A stretch of 39,403 nucleotides of DNA, taken from Acidobacteriota bacterium (GTDB lineage: Bacteria > Acidobacteriota > Terriglobia > Terriglobales > Acidobacteriaceae). The notes under the pieces are model-generated. The model was not told the origin of the DNA. It ran no database searches and saw only the letters and a program-made list of their open reading frames with translations. The stretch is taken from the NCBI GenBank assembly GCA_021846945.1, contig JAJZVZ010000024.1:1-39403 (forward strand). The letters run 5' to 3'. Positions 16,644 through 25,778 of this stretch are shown piece after piece (the first letter of the stretch is position 1; each line of letters opens with the position of its first letter). A program made the translations under genes and the position numbers.

Positions 16644-19472
16644 TTACTTGCCCGCCTCCTGCGCCATCGCGACGGCGCGGGTGAGCAAATCAAGACGCTG
16701 CTTTTTCTCGGCATCCACCTGCTGAGGACTCATCCCCACCCTGGCAGCCCGCTTGGCGAACACGTTGAGCTGCTGAGCAAAGGCCGGCGCGAGGTCCGAC
16801 ATGGCAGCCTGGGCCTCAGGAAGCATGAACTTATGAAAGTTGGCGATCTCCGGCTCGGCGTTCTCGGGATGGTAACTGAGCCGGTCTCCAGTCTGCATGG
16901 CAAGAACAAGAGGATCGGGCGGCGCGCTGACCGGATAAGTCTGCTGCATATCGTTGTAGGCCTCGCGCAGTCGGGTCATGGCCCCGGCGAAGCCGTCCAG
17001 CTTGGCGCGGTTGTCGATCAGGCCCGGCGCGCGGCGGACTTCAACGACCACCTGGTTCGCCACGCTGGTGCTCGGTACAGAAATGATCGTGGTGAGCGTG
17101 TTGCCCTCGTAACTCCATCCATGCTTGCCCACCGCTCCTTGCGGCAGAGGCTGGCCATCAATCGTAACCGCGGCGGGCGGCCAGTCAGCGGGCAAACGAA
17201 GCTCATAGGATCGATTCTGAAGCATGCCGGAATAACTGCCCTGAACGGGGCCGATCTCGATGCGGAGCGTGTCGCCGTTCTGGGTGGCCTTAATCGGAGT
17301 GCGCGCAAATTCGCCTCTCTTGTATTCAACCGACACGCCTGAATCCTCATAGACTGAATAGCTGGAGCTGGTGCCGGGCTTAAGAGGCCATACGTTCAGA
17401 ATGAGCGGATCGACGGGCTTCTGCCCGGTGTAAAGCATCTGCGGCTCCATGGGCACAATAGCCCCGGCGCGCGCGTAGACAGGGATCTGGTCAATGGAAA
17501 AGCTGCGCTCCAGCGTGAGCGGGCCGGTGAAGTGCCTGCCGGTGGGCCATTCATACCATTCGCCCGGGGGAATCCAGACGGTTTCGGCGGCCAGGCCGTA
17601 AAGCTTGTCGGCTGGTGCGGTGATCGGCGCAGCCACCATTTCGTTGCCGAAGCTATATTCGTTTTTGCGCTCGTAGGCGGAATTGGCTTTGGGCCAGTCG
17701 TAATAGAGAGGCCGGAAGAAGGCGACGCCGGTATCAAAGGTGCGGCGGGCCTCGGTGTAGACGTAGGGCACCAGCGCCTGGCGAAGCTGGAAGGTGGATC
17801 GCAGGATGGACGCATACGGCTCGGGATAGGCCCAGATGCGCCGTTCGGCGTCAGGATTCTTGGTCGTGTGGGTGCGCAGGATCGGGCTGAAGGCGCCGAA
17901 TTGTACCCACCGCGTATAAAGCTCGGGATCGACTACGCCCGGCATGTGGCCGCCGATATCGTGGCTCCAGTAGGCGTAACCCACATTGGCCGCGGTGGCG
18001 GTGAACCATGGCTGAAAAGCGAGTGAAGCCCACACCGAAACGGTATCACCCGAAAAGCCTATTTCATAACGGTGATTGCCCAGACCGCCCCAGCGATGAA
18101 AGAGCAGCGGGCGCTTGCCCTCGCGCTGCTGATCGGTGAAGTGCAGGTAGTTCAGCCACCAGGTATTGTTCACGCCGGCCATCTTGGTGTTCGGCTGCTG
18201 TTGCCAGTCGAGCCACCAGAAGTCGATGCCCTGCTTTTCAAGCGGATGAAGGACCAGATTGAAATAGTTCGTTGCCCAGCGCTTGTTGGTCGGGTCGAAC
18301 GGCACATACTTCTTGGTCGCCGGATTGATGCCCATCGCGCGCGCCATCGCCGGATAAGCCGCTTCCCAAGGCTCGATGCCCGACGCCGGGTGCAGATTCA
18401 AGGTCACCTTCAGGCCCTCTTCATGCAGCTTCTTGAGGAACTGATTGGGATCGGGAAAGAGCAGCTTGTTCCAGGTGTAGCCGGTCCAGCCCAGATTTTG
18501 GCCGGCTTGATCGACATCCCCCGCGGCCTGTAACTGCTCTTTGCTTATGTGCCAGCCCATGTCGATGACCAGAACATCCAGCGGCGTTGAGTTCTGGTGA
18601 AATCCGTTCACCAGCTGATCGAGTTCCTGGTCGCTATAGTCCCAGTAGCGCGACCACCAGACACCGAAGGCGAAACGCGGCGGCAGAGGGATGCGGCCGG
18701 CTACGCGCACAAAGTCACCCAGCGCCTTGCGGTAGTCGTGGCCATAGCCAAAGAAGTACCAGTCGAAGTAAGCACCTGGGCGTTCACTGGCGGGCCGTTC
18801 CATCACCCACGGCCAGGGGCTCTTTTCTCCGCGCAGGAAGCGGAAGTCGGCAGAGTCAAAAAGCGGGCGGGTGGAGTCGTCTACCAGCACCCATCCGGCG
18901 CGGGACGCGAGTCCCTGCCCGATCGGCTCCATCGTGTCGTCGCCGCGCGCCCTGTCGAGCGTGCGCGTAGTGCCCAGAAGATTCTGAGGATCGGTAAGCC
19001 CGGGGTGCCAAACGACCGGCTTGCCGTCCACAACGAGTTCGATCGAGAGGTTGTCTGCCGAAAAGCGCCCATCGCCTGTGGGCGTATAAGTCAGCGTGAG
19101 CGCGTCGGTCTTGATCACGAGTTGCTGGGCGTTCTCCGTGGCCGTTTTGGTGAACTTCGGCACGGGCAGATGACGATTGAGAAAGACGAAGGATGCGTGA
19201 TCTTCAAACTTGCGGGTTGCGGACCACTCCATGCGGATTAACTGCGGCGTTAGCACCGTAAAGCGCGCATGGCCAAAGAGCACCTCGGCATTTCGATCGG
19301 CGACCGGATTATCAGCGGGCTCAATTGGCTTTGGCGGCGGTGGCGGCGGCGGAGCGGACACGGCCACATGGGGTGCCTTGGCGGCGCGCTGCAGCGCGCC
19401 CGCCGGTGTGAGCGCCAGCATAAATAAGATGGCCAGGCCAGTTACGGCAAGTTTTCCAGAGCAACGACGCAC
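16644..19472 (-). CDS. Secreted glycoside hydrolase family 31 (alpha-glucosidase/alpha-xylosidase-like)
   Basis: A 942-residue exported enzyme. A Sec signal peptide (MRRCSGKLAVTGLAILFMLA) is followed by a proline-rich linker, the N-terminal galactose-mutarotase-like beta domain, and the GH31 barrel. The barrel has FAFGVWWSRYWDYSDQEL, DFWWLDWQQQ (nucleophile Asp about 422) and FSGDTVSVW (acid/base Asp about 476), then SHDIGGHMPG. The C-terminal beta domains include a DUF5110-like region (PLKPGTSSSYSVYEDSG), and a helical tail of about 100 residues ends the protein. It would cleave terminal alpha-linked glucose or xylose; the choice cannot be made from sequence alone. The start is GTG 19472, with GGAGGAGG just upstream. 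Together with GH3 and GH37 it points to extracellular polysaccharide or oligosaccharide use. Confidence 0.93.
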   Translation of the reverse strand: MRRCSGKLAVTGLAILFMLALTPAGALQRAAKAPHVAVSAPPPPPPPKPIEPADNPVADRNAEVLFGHARFTVLTPQLIRMEWSATRKFEDHASFVFLNRHLPVPKFTKTATENAQQLVIKTDALTLTYTPTGDGRFSADNLSIELVVDGKPVVWHPGLTDPQNLLGTTRTLDRARGDDTMEPIGQGLASRAGWVLVDDSTRPLFDSADFRFLRGEKSPWPWVMERPASERPGAYFDWYFFGYGHDYRKALGDFVRVAGRIPLPPRFAFGVWWSRYWDYSDQELDQLVNGFHQNSTPLDVLVIDMGWHISKEQLQAAGDVDQAGQNLGWTGYTWNKLLFPDPNQFLKKLHEEGLKVTLNLHPASGIEPWEAAYPAMARAMGINPATKKYVPFDPTNKRWATNYFNLVLHPLEKQGIDFWWLDWQQQPNTKMAGVNNTWWLNYLHFTDQQREGKRPLLFHRWGGLGNHRYEIGFSGDTVSVWASLAFQPWFTATAANVGYAYWSHDIGGHMPGVVDPELYTRWVQFGAFSPILRTHTTKNPDAERRIWAYPEPYASILRSTFQLRQALVPYVYTEARRTFDTGVAFFRPLYYDWPKANSAYERKNEYSFGNEMVAAPITAPADKLYGLAAETVWIPPGEWYEWPTGRHFTGPLTLERSFSIDQIPVYARAGAIVPMEPQMLYTGQKPVDPLILNVWPLKPGTSSSYSVYEDSGVSVEYKRGEFARTPIKATQNGDTLRIEIGPVQGSYSGMLQNRSYELRLPADWPPAAVTIDGQPLPQGAVGKHGWSYEGNTLTTIISVPSTSVANQVVVEVRRAPGLIDNRAKLDGFAGAMTRLREAYNDMQQTYPVSAPPDPLVLAMQTGDRLSYHPENAEPEIANFHKFMLPEAQAAMSDLAPAFAQQLNVFAKRAARVGMSPQQVDAEKKQRLDLLTRAVAMAQEAGK

Positions 19473-19655
19473 TCTTCCTCCTCCACTTTTGCCCCCATTC
19501 CGAAGGTTACCATCGCTGACTGTCTTCGATGCAGTAACGGCGCCTCCTGCACATTGGTGGTTCCAGTGAATGACAGACTCACGATATTTTTTCAGTCAAT
19601 TGAATTTCAGTGTAAATAATCTCGGCAGCATGAAGCGCTCTTCAAGTTCTGGCAG
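19473..19655. other. Upstream region of the GH31 gene
   Basis: This 183-bp AT-richer stretch (for example around 19580-19620) precedes the GH31 gene and probably holds its promoter. I see no convincing -35/-10 pair and no coding sequence. Confidence 0.4.
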
Positions 19656-20079
19656 CAGGGCAATCGCATCAACGAGCAAGTTAAGGCGAATGTTATTTTG
19701 AAAGGGCGCGCCTGTCCGCCGTGTGCGGGACTTGAGATGTCGCGGAAAAAACACGCTGAGACAGGTGCTTTGTGTCAGGGCACGACTTCAGTCGTGCCGC
19801 AAGTGTCGCAGAATGAGCAAGGGCTTGAGCCTCTGCCAAATTTCTCCCGCCGAATTCGCCTGCCATTTGCACTTTTGCCCAGCCTGTTGAGTCGTGCCAA
19901 TCATGCCGGCACGGTAATCCCGAGGATTTAGCCTCCGAGGGAAAATCTTGCGTCCCCAGAGCATCCCTCGGCGGCTAAAGCCGCGACAAAATGGGCCGCG
20001 AAAGACGGCATGGCTGAAGCCATGCCCTGACACAAAATCATTGCTTCTCATGGCTCCCAACTTTCATGCGATTGCCCTG
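19656..20079. mobile_element. MITE-like non-coding element with terminal inverted repeats, copy 2 (longer, inverted)
   Basis: The left end GGGCAATCGCATCAA (from 19658) and right end TTCATGCGATTGCCC (20063-20077) are inverted repeats matching the ends of the element at 8936-9200. The interior shares long collinear stretches with copy 1 in reverse orientation, including TTTTGAAAGGGCGCGCCTGTC. It has several perfect small hairpins absent or degraded in copy 1: GGCACGACTTCAGTCGTGCC (19778-19797), CGGCTAAAGCCG (19971-19982) and GGCATGGCTGAAGCCATGCC (20007-20026). There is no coding capacity. A target duplication was not found for this copy. Confidence 0.7.
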
Positions 20080-20544
20080 AAGATGACAACCGGCCTGCCG
20101 TGCCTGAATGGAATCCCTTCGCATCACCGCCGGGGCGTGGCGTGGAGGGCGGGTTGCGGCGTGCCGGCGAATGAGTATGGCGGCTATTTTACCGATCTGG
20201 CGCGGAAATGAAATCGTTCTCAGAATCTCCACGGAAAGAGAAGCCAGAGTTGCGCCACAGCGTATATATTTGTTAGCAAACCGCCGTGGAATCCGGCTGG
20301 CCATATTTTCCGGCGAAGCAAGGAGTCTCCGCATGGCGGCGCAAACTTCCCCTGTTTGGCAGGCCACAAGACAACATGCCTGAATCTCGGGCCTGAGACG
20401 AGGCCGGGAATTTCCCGGTTACGCCTCGTCTGTCACGGAGAGCAGATTCCCGCCGGGTTCCGGAACGGGCTTCACGGATTGCGGCACTTTTGCAAAGAGC
20501 GGTTCGCGGCGACGTTTTCGCCGGATAACTGGAGGGTTGACTCA
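20080..20544 (+). promoter_or_regulatory. Long untranslated region upstream of the PhoD-like gene with a strong hairpin
   Basis: This 465-bp stretch has no convincing gene. A stable hairpin lies at 20396-20431: arms AGACGAGGC and GCCTCGTCT enclose an inner palindrome CCGGGAATTTCCCGG. The AT-rich run around 20262-20280 could hold the promoter. The hairpin could be an attenuator or protein-binding leader structure; I do not recognise a known riboswitch. Confidence 0.4.
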
Positions 20545-23214
20545 ATGAAGAACAAGCTGGATCGCAGGTCGTTTCTGAAGAGGGCAGGCAGCACGGCGCT
20601 GGGCGCGACCGCGATGACCTGGGTGGGGCCTGCCTTGGGCGCCGAGACCGGGACGAGTGCGTCGTTTCGGAGCGCGTGGCCGAACGAGGTGGCCCGCCCA
20701 TGGCCGGGACCTGAGTACTGGTCCAATCCGCTGCAGGACTGGCGCGTGCGCGACGGACGCCTGGAATGCTTTTCGCCGGGCGGCGACCGCAACGTCGTAT
20801 TGCTGACGCGGGAAGTGTCCGGGCGCAGCGGCGATCTACACCTGAGCGTACGCCTGGGCAGGCTCGACGCGGCTCCGCTGGAGAGCGGATTTGCCGGCTT
20901 TCGCGCCGGCATCAGGAATCCTCATGGCGACTACCGGGCGGTTGCCATTTACGGACAGGGCATGAACGCAGGGATCAGCGCGGACGGACGCCTGTTTATT
21001 GGCACGCTTGAAGCTACGGCTCCCAAGGTGGATCTGGCAGACGAAATTCATCTGACGCTTTCCGCACAGCCGTCTGCGGGCGGCTATAAGACGACGCTGC
21101 GCGCGCAGAGCGCTCATGGAGATCAGCATGCGGAAATTTCGCGCGATGTGCCGGGCGATTGGCTCACGGGAATGGTTGCGCTGGTGTGCAGTTCGGGAGA
21201 TGTGAAGCCCACTCCCGCTCCGCCGCGCGACGTCTCCGGCCCTAAACACGATTTCGTCTTCTATCCGCCCGATCAGCGGCGCGGCGGAACGATGCGTTTC
21301 TGGTTTGCGGACTGGACGGTTGGAGGCAGCAAGGTAGACGAGCACGACGATCATACCTTTGGGCCGATCCTGTTCACGCTTTATACGGTCAGCCGCGGCA
21401 CAATGAAGCTCTCCGCGCAATTTCCGCCGCTGGGCAATGCGCCCGCCACCGCGACCCTCCAGATCAAAGATGACACCGGCGCCTGGAAAGATGCGGCCAC
21501 TGCGCAATTGGACACCGATGCGTGGAACGCGACCTTTCGCGTGACGCCGTGGGATGCGACACGCGACCGCGCATTTCGCGTGCTCTATTCGATGAACGAT
21601 GACAATGGCGCCCTGAAGCAATACACCTATGACGGAACCGTCCGCAAAGATCCGGTCGACCGGCAGCAACTGACCGTAGGACTGCTCACCTGCATCTGGG
21701 ATTTCGGATTTCCGCATGATGACTTCACAAGCCATCTTGCATTCCATAAGCCGGACCTTCTCTTCTGGACGGGCGACCAGATCTACGAGCCGGTTGGCGG
21801 CTTCGGCGTTCTGGAAACCCGCGCGCCCAACATGATCGAGCCTGCGATGCACGACTTCCTGCGCAAGTGGTTTATCTTCGGCTGGGCGGTTGGCGGCCTT
21901 ACGCGGGAGATTCCGTCGGTGTGCATGACGGACGATCACGATATGTACCACGGCAATATCTGGGGATGCGGTGGGCGTCCGACCAATCCCGCGGCGGGAA
22001 TGAACGGGTATGCAGGCCAGGACTCGGGCGGCTACAAGATGGCTCCGCGCTGGGTAAACATGGTGCAGCGCGCCCAGACCGCGCATCTGCCTGACCCCTA
22101 CGACCCAACTCCGGTTCAACAGGGAATCACCGTCTACTTCACGGATCTGCAATGGGGCGGCGTGAGTTTTGCCGTCCTGGAAGACCGTAAATGGAAATCA
22201 GCGCCGAAGGAGCAGTTGCCGGGCGCGAACATTCAGAACGGCTTCGCGCTGAATCACGCCTGGGACGCCGCCACGCAGAGCAATGTGCCGAATGCCGAGC
22301 TTCTGGGCGAGCGCCAGTTGGATTTTCTTGAAGCATGGGCCGGAAACTGGAGCGGCGGAACGTGGATGAAGTTCGCGGTTACGCAGACGCTCTTCGGCTG
22401 CCTGCACACGGAGCCTGAGGGCGTAGATGCGGATGCGAAAGATCCGAATGAACCGGTTCCACCGGTGGGAGTGTATCTGGAGGGCGATCACATGGTCGCA
22501 GATCACGACTCCGGCGGCTGGCCGCAGCGTGGCAGGGATGCGGCGATTCTGAAGTGGCGCAAGGCCTTCGCGCCGCACCTGAACGGGGATCAACATCTGG
22601 GCTCAACTTCACACTATGGCGTGAACGAATTTCGTGACGGCGTCTATACCGTATGTACACCGGCGATTTCGAACCTGTGGCCGCGACGCTGGTTTCCGCC
22701 CCATCCGGCGCCGAACGCCCTGCCTGGGAAGCGGAATACCGGCGATTACCGTGACGCCTTCGGCAATCGCATGACCGTGCTTGCCACCGCAAACCCTGCG
22801 CAGTATCCCGGACCCGGGCTGGAAGGATTGCGCTTCCGCGTCACCGGCTACACGATCATTCACTGCGATCGCGCCACGCGCAAGATCGCGATCGCCGAAT
22901 GGCCCCGATGGGTTGATCCATCGCAGCCGGGAGCGAAGCCTTACGACGGCTGGCCGATTGTCATCGACCAGATCGACAACGGGCTGTGGGGAGCAAACTG
23001 GACACTTGATTCCATCGAGACGCCCGGCTTCCGCGATCCGGTGGTGCAGGTCGAGGAGGCTGCAAGCGGCGATCTGGTGTATGCGATCCGCATCAACGGC
23101 GAGTCGTTCACCCCGCTGGTGCGCCAACCGGGAACCTACAACGTGGTCGCCTACGATCCCGACGGCAGCTACCGCAAAGAATGGAAAGGCGTGCAGGCGC
23201 GCAAGCGCAGCTGA
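20545..23214 (+). CDS. Tat-exported PhoD-like metallophosphoesterase with lectin-like N-terminal region
   Basis: The 889-residue protein starts with a twin-arginine leader (KLDRRSFLKRAGSTALGATA). Residues about 45-250 look like a concanavalin-type beta-sandwich (WRVRDGRLECFSPGGDRNV). Residues about 270-365 resemble the Fn3-like domain of PhoD proteins. From about 375 a calcineurin-like phosphoesterase core follows: DLLFWTGDQIYE, SVCMTDDHDMYHGN, FAVLEDRKWK, and the metal-ligand His-type motif NGDQHLGS near residue 680. PhoD enzymes are secreted Ca/Fe phosphodiesterases or phosphomonoesterases used in phosphate scavenging; that role is inferred here. The start ATG 20545 has GGAGG 9 bases upstream, while the frame extends upstream to 20356 without a leader-like sequence. 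No pho box was identified. Confidence 0.85.
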   Translation: MKNKLDRRSFLKRAGSTALGATAMTWVGPALGAETGTSASFRSAWPNEVARPWPGPEYWSNPLQDWRVRDGRLECFSPGGDRNVVLLTREVSGRSGDLHLSVRLGRLDAAPLESGFAGFRAGIRNPHGDYRAVAIYGQGMNAGISADGRLFIGTLEATAPKVDLADEIHLTLSAQPSAGGYKTTLRAQSAHGDQHAEISRDVPGDWLTGMVALVCSSGDVKPTPAPPRDVSGPKHDFVFYPPDQRRGGTMRFWFADWTVGGSKVDEHDDHTFGPILFTLYTVSRGTMKLSAQFPPLGNAPATATLQIKDDTGAWKDAATAQLDTDAWNATFRVTPWDATRDRAFRVLYSMNDDNGALKQYTYDGTVRKDPVDRQQLTVGLLTCIWDFGFPHDDFTSHLAFHKPDLLFWTGDQIYEPVGGFGVLETRAPNMIEPAMHDFLRKWFIFGWAVGGLTREIPSVCMTDDHDMYHGNIWGCGGRPTNPAAGMNGYAGQDSGGYKMAPRWVNMVQRAQTAHLPDPYDPTPVQQGITVYFTDLQWGGVSFAVLEDRKWKSAPKEQLPGANIQNGFALNHAWDAATQSNVPNAELLGERQLDFLEAWAGNWSGGTWMKFAVTQTLFGCLHTEPEGVDADAKDPNEPVPPVGVYLEGDHMVADHDSGGWPQRGRDAAILKWRKAFAPHLNGDQHLGSTSHYGVNEFRDGVYTVCTPAISNLWPRRWFPPHPAPNALPGKRNTGDYRDAFGNRMTVLATANPAQYPGPGLEGLRFRVTGYTIIHCDRATRKIAIAEWPRWVDPSQPGAKPYDGWPIVIDQIDNGLWGANWTLDSIETPGFRDPVVQVEEAASGDLVYAIRINGESFTPLVRQPGTYNVVAYDPDGSYRKEWKGVQARKRS

Positions 23215-23287
23215 TGCGCTCAACGATTGGATGATTGGCGCAGAGGAAGGGACGTGCTTCGCGATAGCTTTCTATTTGTGAGAGGAG

Positions 23288-24376
23288 CTATTCGTTCGCC
23301 GGATCTTCCTCTTCGGCTTGTTTGTCGGCCAGCTTCTCAAGCTGGTTGCGCCAGTCGAGGGACTCGACAAAGGCTCGTGATTCGCGCCAGCCCGGCTCCA
23401 CAATGATGTGCAGTTCCAGATAGACGCGCGTTCCGAGCAGTGATTCAATCTTCATGCGGGCGCCAGCGCCGATAGCCTTGAGCTTGGAACCGCCCTTGCC
23501 GATCAGGATCGCCTTCTGGCCGTCGCGTTCACAGTAGATGGCCGCGGAGATGCGAGTGAGCGGCTTCTTGCCGCTTTTGGGCGGCTCCGGCTCCGGCTCT
23601 TCAAAGCTCTCGATGACCACGGCGGAGGCGTAAGGTACTTCCTCGCCGGTCTCAATCAAGATGCTTTCCCGAATCAGCTCAGCCACCATGAAACGCATGG
23701 GCTGATCAGTGTACTGGTCCTTTGGATAGTAGCGTTCCCCGGTGGGCAAGACTTCGACGATCTTGCGAAGGAGCAGATCGAGGCCGTCGCGTTTGCGCGC
23801 GCTCACGGGAATCACCTGGGTAAAGTTGTACTGCTTTGTCAGCATTTCAATGAGCGGAAGAAGCTGATCTTTCTGGACCAGGTCGATCTTGGTGAGAACG
23901 AGGAAGACCGGGCAGTCGAGCTTGCGGATGAGGCCGAAGAGAAATTCGTCTTCGCTGGCCCAACTGGGAGAAGCGGGTGCCCCAGGTTCCGTCCGCCGCG
24001 GCGGAGTGACCTGGGAAGAATCGGAGCCAAGCTGCACCCTGCGCGTTGCGTCGATCAGCACCAGCACAAGATCGCGGGCCTCCAGTGCCTCGTAGACCTC
24101 CTGCAACATGCGGCGGTCCAGATGCGAGCCCGGCTTGTGCACGCCGGGCGTATCCACAAAGACGATCTGCGCCGCCGGGTGAACTCCCTTGCGCGCAGGC
24201 ACCTCAACCACACCGGCGATGCGGTTGCGGGTGGTCTGCGGCTTGGCGGTGACAATGGCTACTTTTTCGCCAGTGAGGGCGTTGAGCAGCGTACTTTTGC
24301 CCACGTTGGGGCGGCCGAGAATGGCAACGAATCCGGATTTCAAGTGGAATGATTCTCCTGACTGAGTGTACGGCAT
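23288..24376 (-). CDS. era: GTPase Era, with an in-frame repeat-derived insertion
   Basis: Era binds the 3' end of 16S rRNA and acts in 30S subunit assembly. G1 is GRPNVGKST, G2 the TTRNRI region, G3 VDTPGVHKPG, G4 appears as TKID (not the usual NKxD), and G5 is VSARKRDG. The KH domain has the IGKGGSKLKAIG motif. At 362 residues it is longer than the usual 300. The excess is mainly about 24 residues between G3 and G4 (about 118-141, containing VTPPRRTEPGAPASPS), encoded by a hairpin repeat at 23981-24015, plus a short EPEPEPP linker before the KH domain. ATG 24376 was used, but TTG 24343 (giving MKSGFVAILG) fits the family N-terminus well and has AGGAG upstream. It lies downstream of the corC-like gene in the same direction. 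Confidence 0.95.
   Translation of the reverse strand: MPYTQSGESFHLKSGFVAILGRPNVGKSTLLNALTGEKVAIVTAKPQTTRNRIAGVVEVPARKGVHPAAQIVFVDTPGVHKPGSHLDRRMLQEVYEALEARDLVLVLIDATRRVQLGSDSSQVTPPRRTEPGAPASPSWASEDEFLFGLIRKLDCPVFLVLTKIDLVQKDQLLPLIEMLTKQYNFTQVIPVSARKRDGLDLLLRKIVEVLPTGERYYPKDQYTDQPMRFMVAELIRESILIETGEEVPYASAVVIESFEEPEPEPPKSGKKPLTRISAAIYCERDGQKAILIGKGGSKLKAIGAGARMKIESLLGTRVYLELHIIVEPGWRESRAFVESLDWRNQLEKLADKQAEEEDPANE
23981..24015 (-). repeat. Palindromic repeat inside the era coding sequence
   Basis: A 35-base hairpin: outer arms CCCAGGT and ACCTGGG, inner perfect 14-base palindrome TCCGCCGCGGCGGA. Read on the gene strand it is followed by GGGGCACCCG, and the 14-mer ACCTGGGGCACCCG is identical to one at 30353-30366. 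It lies in frame and encodes the proline-rich insertion of Era. Confidence 0.65.
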
Positions 24377-24411
24377 TCTCGGCACGCGGAATGCAAACCG
24401 ATCTCCACGTC

Positions 24412-24430
24412 ACTTCTTTCAGAAAGAAGT
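24412..24430. repeat. Perfect 9-bp palindrome between the corC-like gene and era
   Basis: ACTTCTTTC and GAAAGAAGT flank a single central base. It sits in the 97-bp spacer between the two minus-strand genes and has no T-run after it, so it is more like an operator or mRNA processing hairpin than a terminator. Its function is unknown. Confidence 0.45.
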
Positions 24431-24473
24431 CGAAAGATGAGAATGTATTCGCCGGGGATCCGCGGATGGCCGC

Positions 24474-25778
24474 TCATTTCGCTTGCGCGGAGGCCGCGCT
24501 GGGAGCTGGCGGAAAGATGCGCACGCGCTCTACGCGGCGGCCCGTAGCGGAAACAACTTCTATGCGCAGGCCGGCTGGCTCAAGTGATACCACTTCGCCG
24601 GCCAGCGGAATACGTCCTTCGATCTCGCTGACCAGGCCGCCAAGCGTAGCGGCTTCATAAAAGTCGCCCAGTTCGAGCGGCTCACCGAAGAGGTCTCCGA
24701 GCTGATCGACAGGAAAGCCGCCGGGGACGAGCCAGACACCTTCGGGCTCACGCTGCGGTTCCTCGACGGGCGTGTTTTCCTCGTGCTCGTCGCGAATGTT
24801 TCCGACGATCTGCTCGAGCAGATCCTCAATCGTGACCACCCCAGCGACGCCGCCATACTCATCGATCACGATGCGCATGTGCTGCTGTTCCCGCTGCATC
24901 TCGCGCAGCAGTTCGTAACCGCGCTTGGTCTCGGGAACGAAGACGGCGGCGCGTTGGATGCTGGCGACGGTGCGAGTGCGCGCTTCCTCGTCGGCAATTT
25001 GCAGCAAATCATGCGCAAAGGCGATGCCGGTGATGTTGTCGAGCGTTCCCGCGTATACAGGCACGCGGGAGAAGTTGTGCTCACGCAGCATCTCAAGGAA
25101 GCGCTCCAGCGTGATGGACTCGGGAACCGCGAAGACCTCGGGGCGCGGAGTCATCACCTCGCGGACAAGCTTGTCGCCAAATTCAACAGCGGAGCGAACC
25201 AGGTCGCTGTCGCTCTGCTCCAGAATGCCCTCTTCTTCTCCGGCCTCAATCAGCGCTTCGACATCGATGGCGGACTCTTCCTTGGGACCGGATGGCTCTT
25301 CTGCCAGCGTCGCCACGGAAAAGAAGAAGCGGACAAAGACGGTGATCGGTGTAACGATCCAGAGCAGCAGCCGGATGACCCAGATAATGTGGCGGGCCCA
25401 ACGGCCGCGCGTGCGATTGATGAGCAGCGCGGGCAGAAGTTGATTGCAGAAGACGACCACGAGGCCCACGGCAAGAAAGGCCTGGGCAATCTCAAGCAGC
25501 GTGGGGCGGCCGGCGTGAGGAGCGCGCGCAAAAAGCACGGCGCCGAAGCCAAGCGCCATCACGCCCAGGACAAGCTGCTCAAGCACAGCGGCCGAGATGG
25601 CAGCCTGCTCGCGCGTCAAGCCGAGTTGCGGCTCGATTCCTTCTTCCCACGCTTCAAGGTTCTCCTGCGCCTCGCGGGGAAGAATTTTGCCAAACTCGGA
25701 GTAGATGCGGCTGATGTAGGAGGCCAGCGTTTCCACTGCCGCCAGGACCAGCAGGATCAGGATGGCAATGGCGGTCAT
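24474..25778 (-). CDS. Hemolysin-family/CorC-like CNNM protein with CBS pair
   Basis: A 434-residue inner-membrane protein. The N-terminal third has four hydrophobic segments (about residues 3-20, 65-85, 95-120 and 130-155) in the position of the CNNM/DUF21 domain. A tandem CBS domain follows ([25 protein letters not shown], then [26 protein letters not shown]). It ends in the CorC/HlyC transporter-associated domain ([15 protein letters not shown] to RVRIFPP). The family is linked to Mg2+/Co2+ homeostasis; hemolysin is a historical name. The ATG overlaps the ybeY stop as ATGA (25775-25778), which indicates translational coupling. Placement after phoH-ybeY and before era is the widespread bacterial order. 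Confidence 0.92.
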   Translation of the reverse strand: MTAIAILILLVLAAVETLASYISRIYSEFGKILPREAQENLEAWEEGIEPQLGLTREQAAISAAVLEQLVLGVMALGFGAVLFARAPHAGRPTLLEIAQAFLAVGLVVVFCNQLLPALLINRTRGRWARHIIWVIRLLLWIVTPITVFVRFFFSVATLAEEPSGPKEESAIDVEALIEAGEEEGILEQSDSDLVRSAVEFGDKLVREVMTPRPEVFAVPESITLERFLEMLREHNFSRVPVYAGTLDNITGIAFAHDLLQIADEEARTRTVASIQRAAVFVPETKRGYELLREMQREQQHMRIVIDEYGGVAGVVTIEDLLEQIVGNIRDEHEENTPVEEPQREPEGVWLVPGGFPVDQLGDLFGEPLELGDFYEAATLGGLVSEIEGRIPLAGEVVSLEPAGLRIEVVSATGRRVERVRIFPPAPSAASAQAK

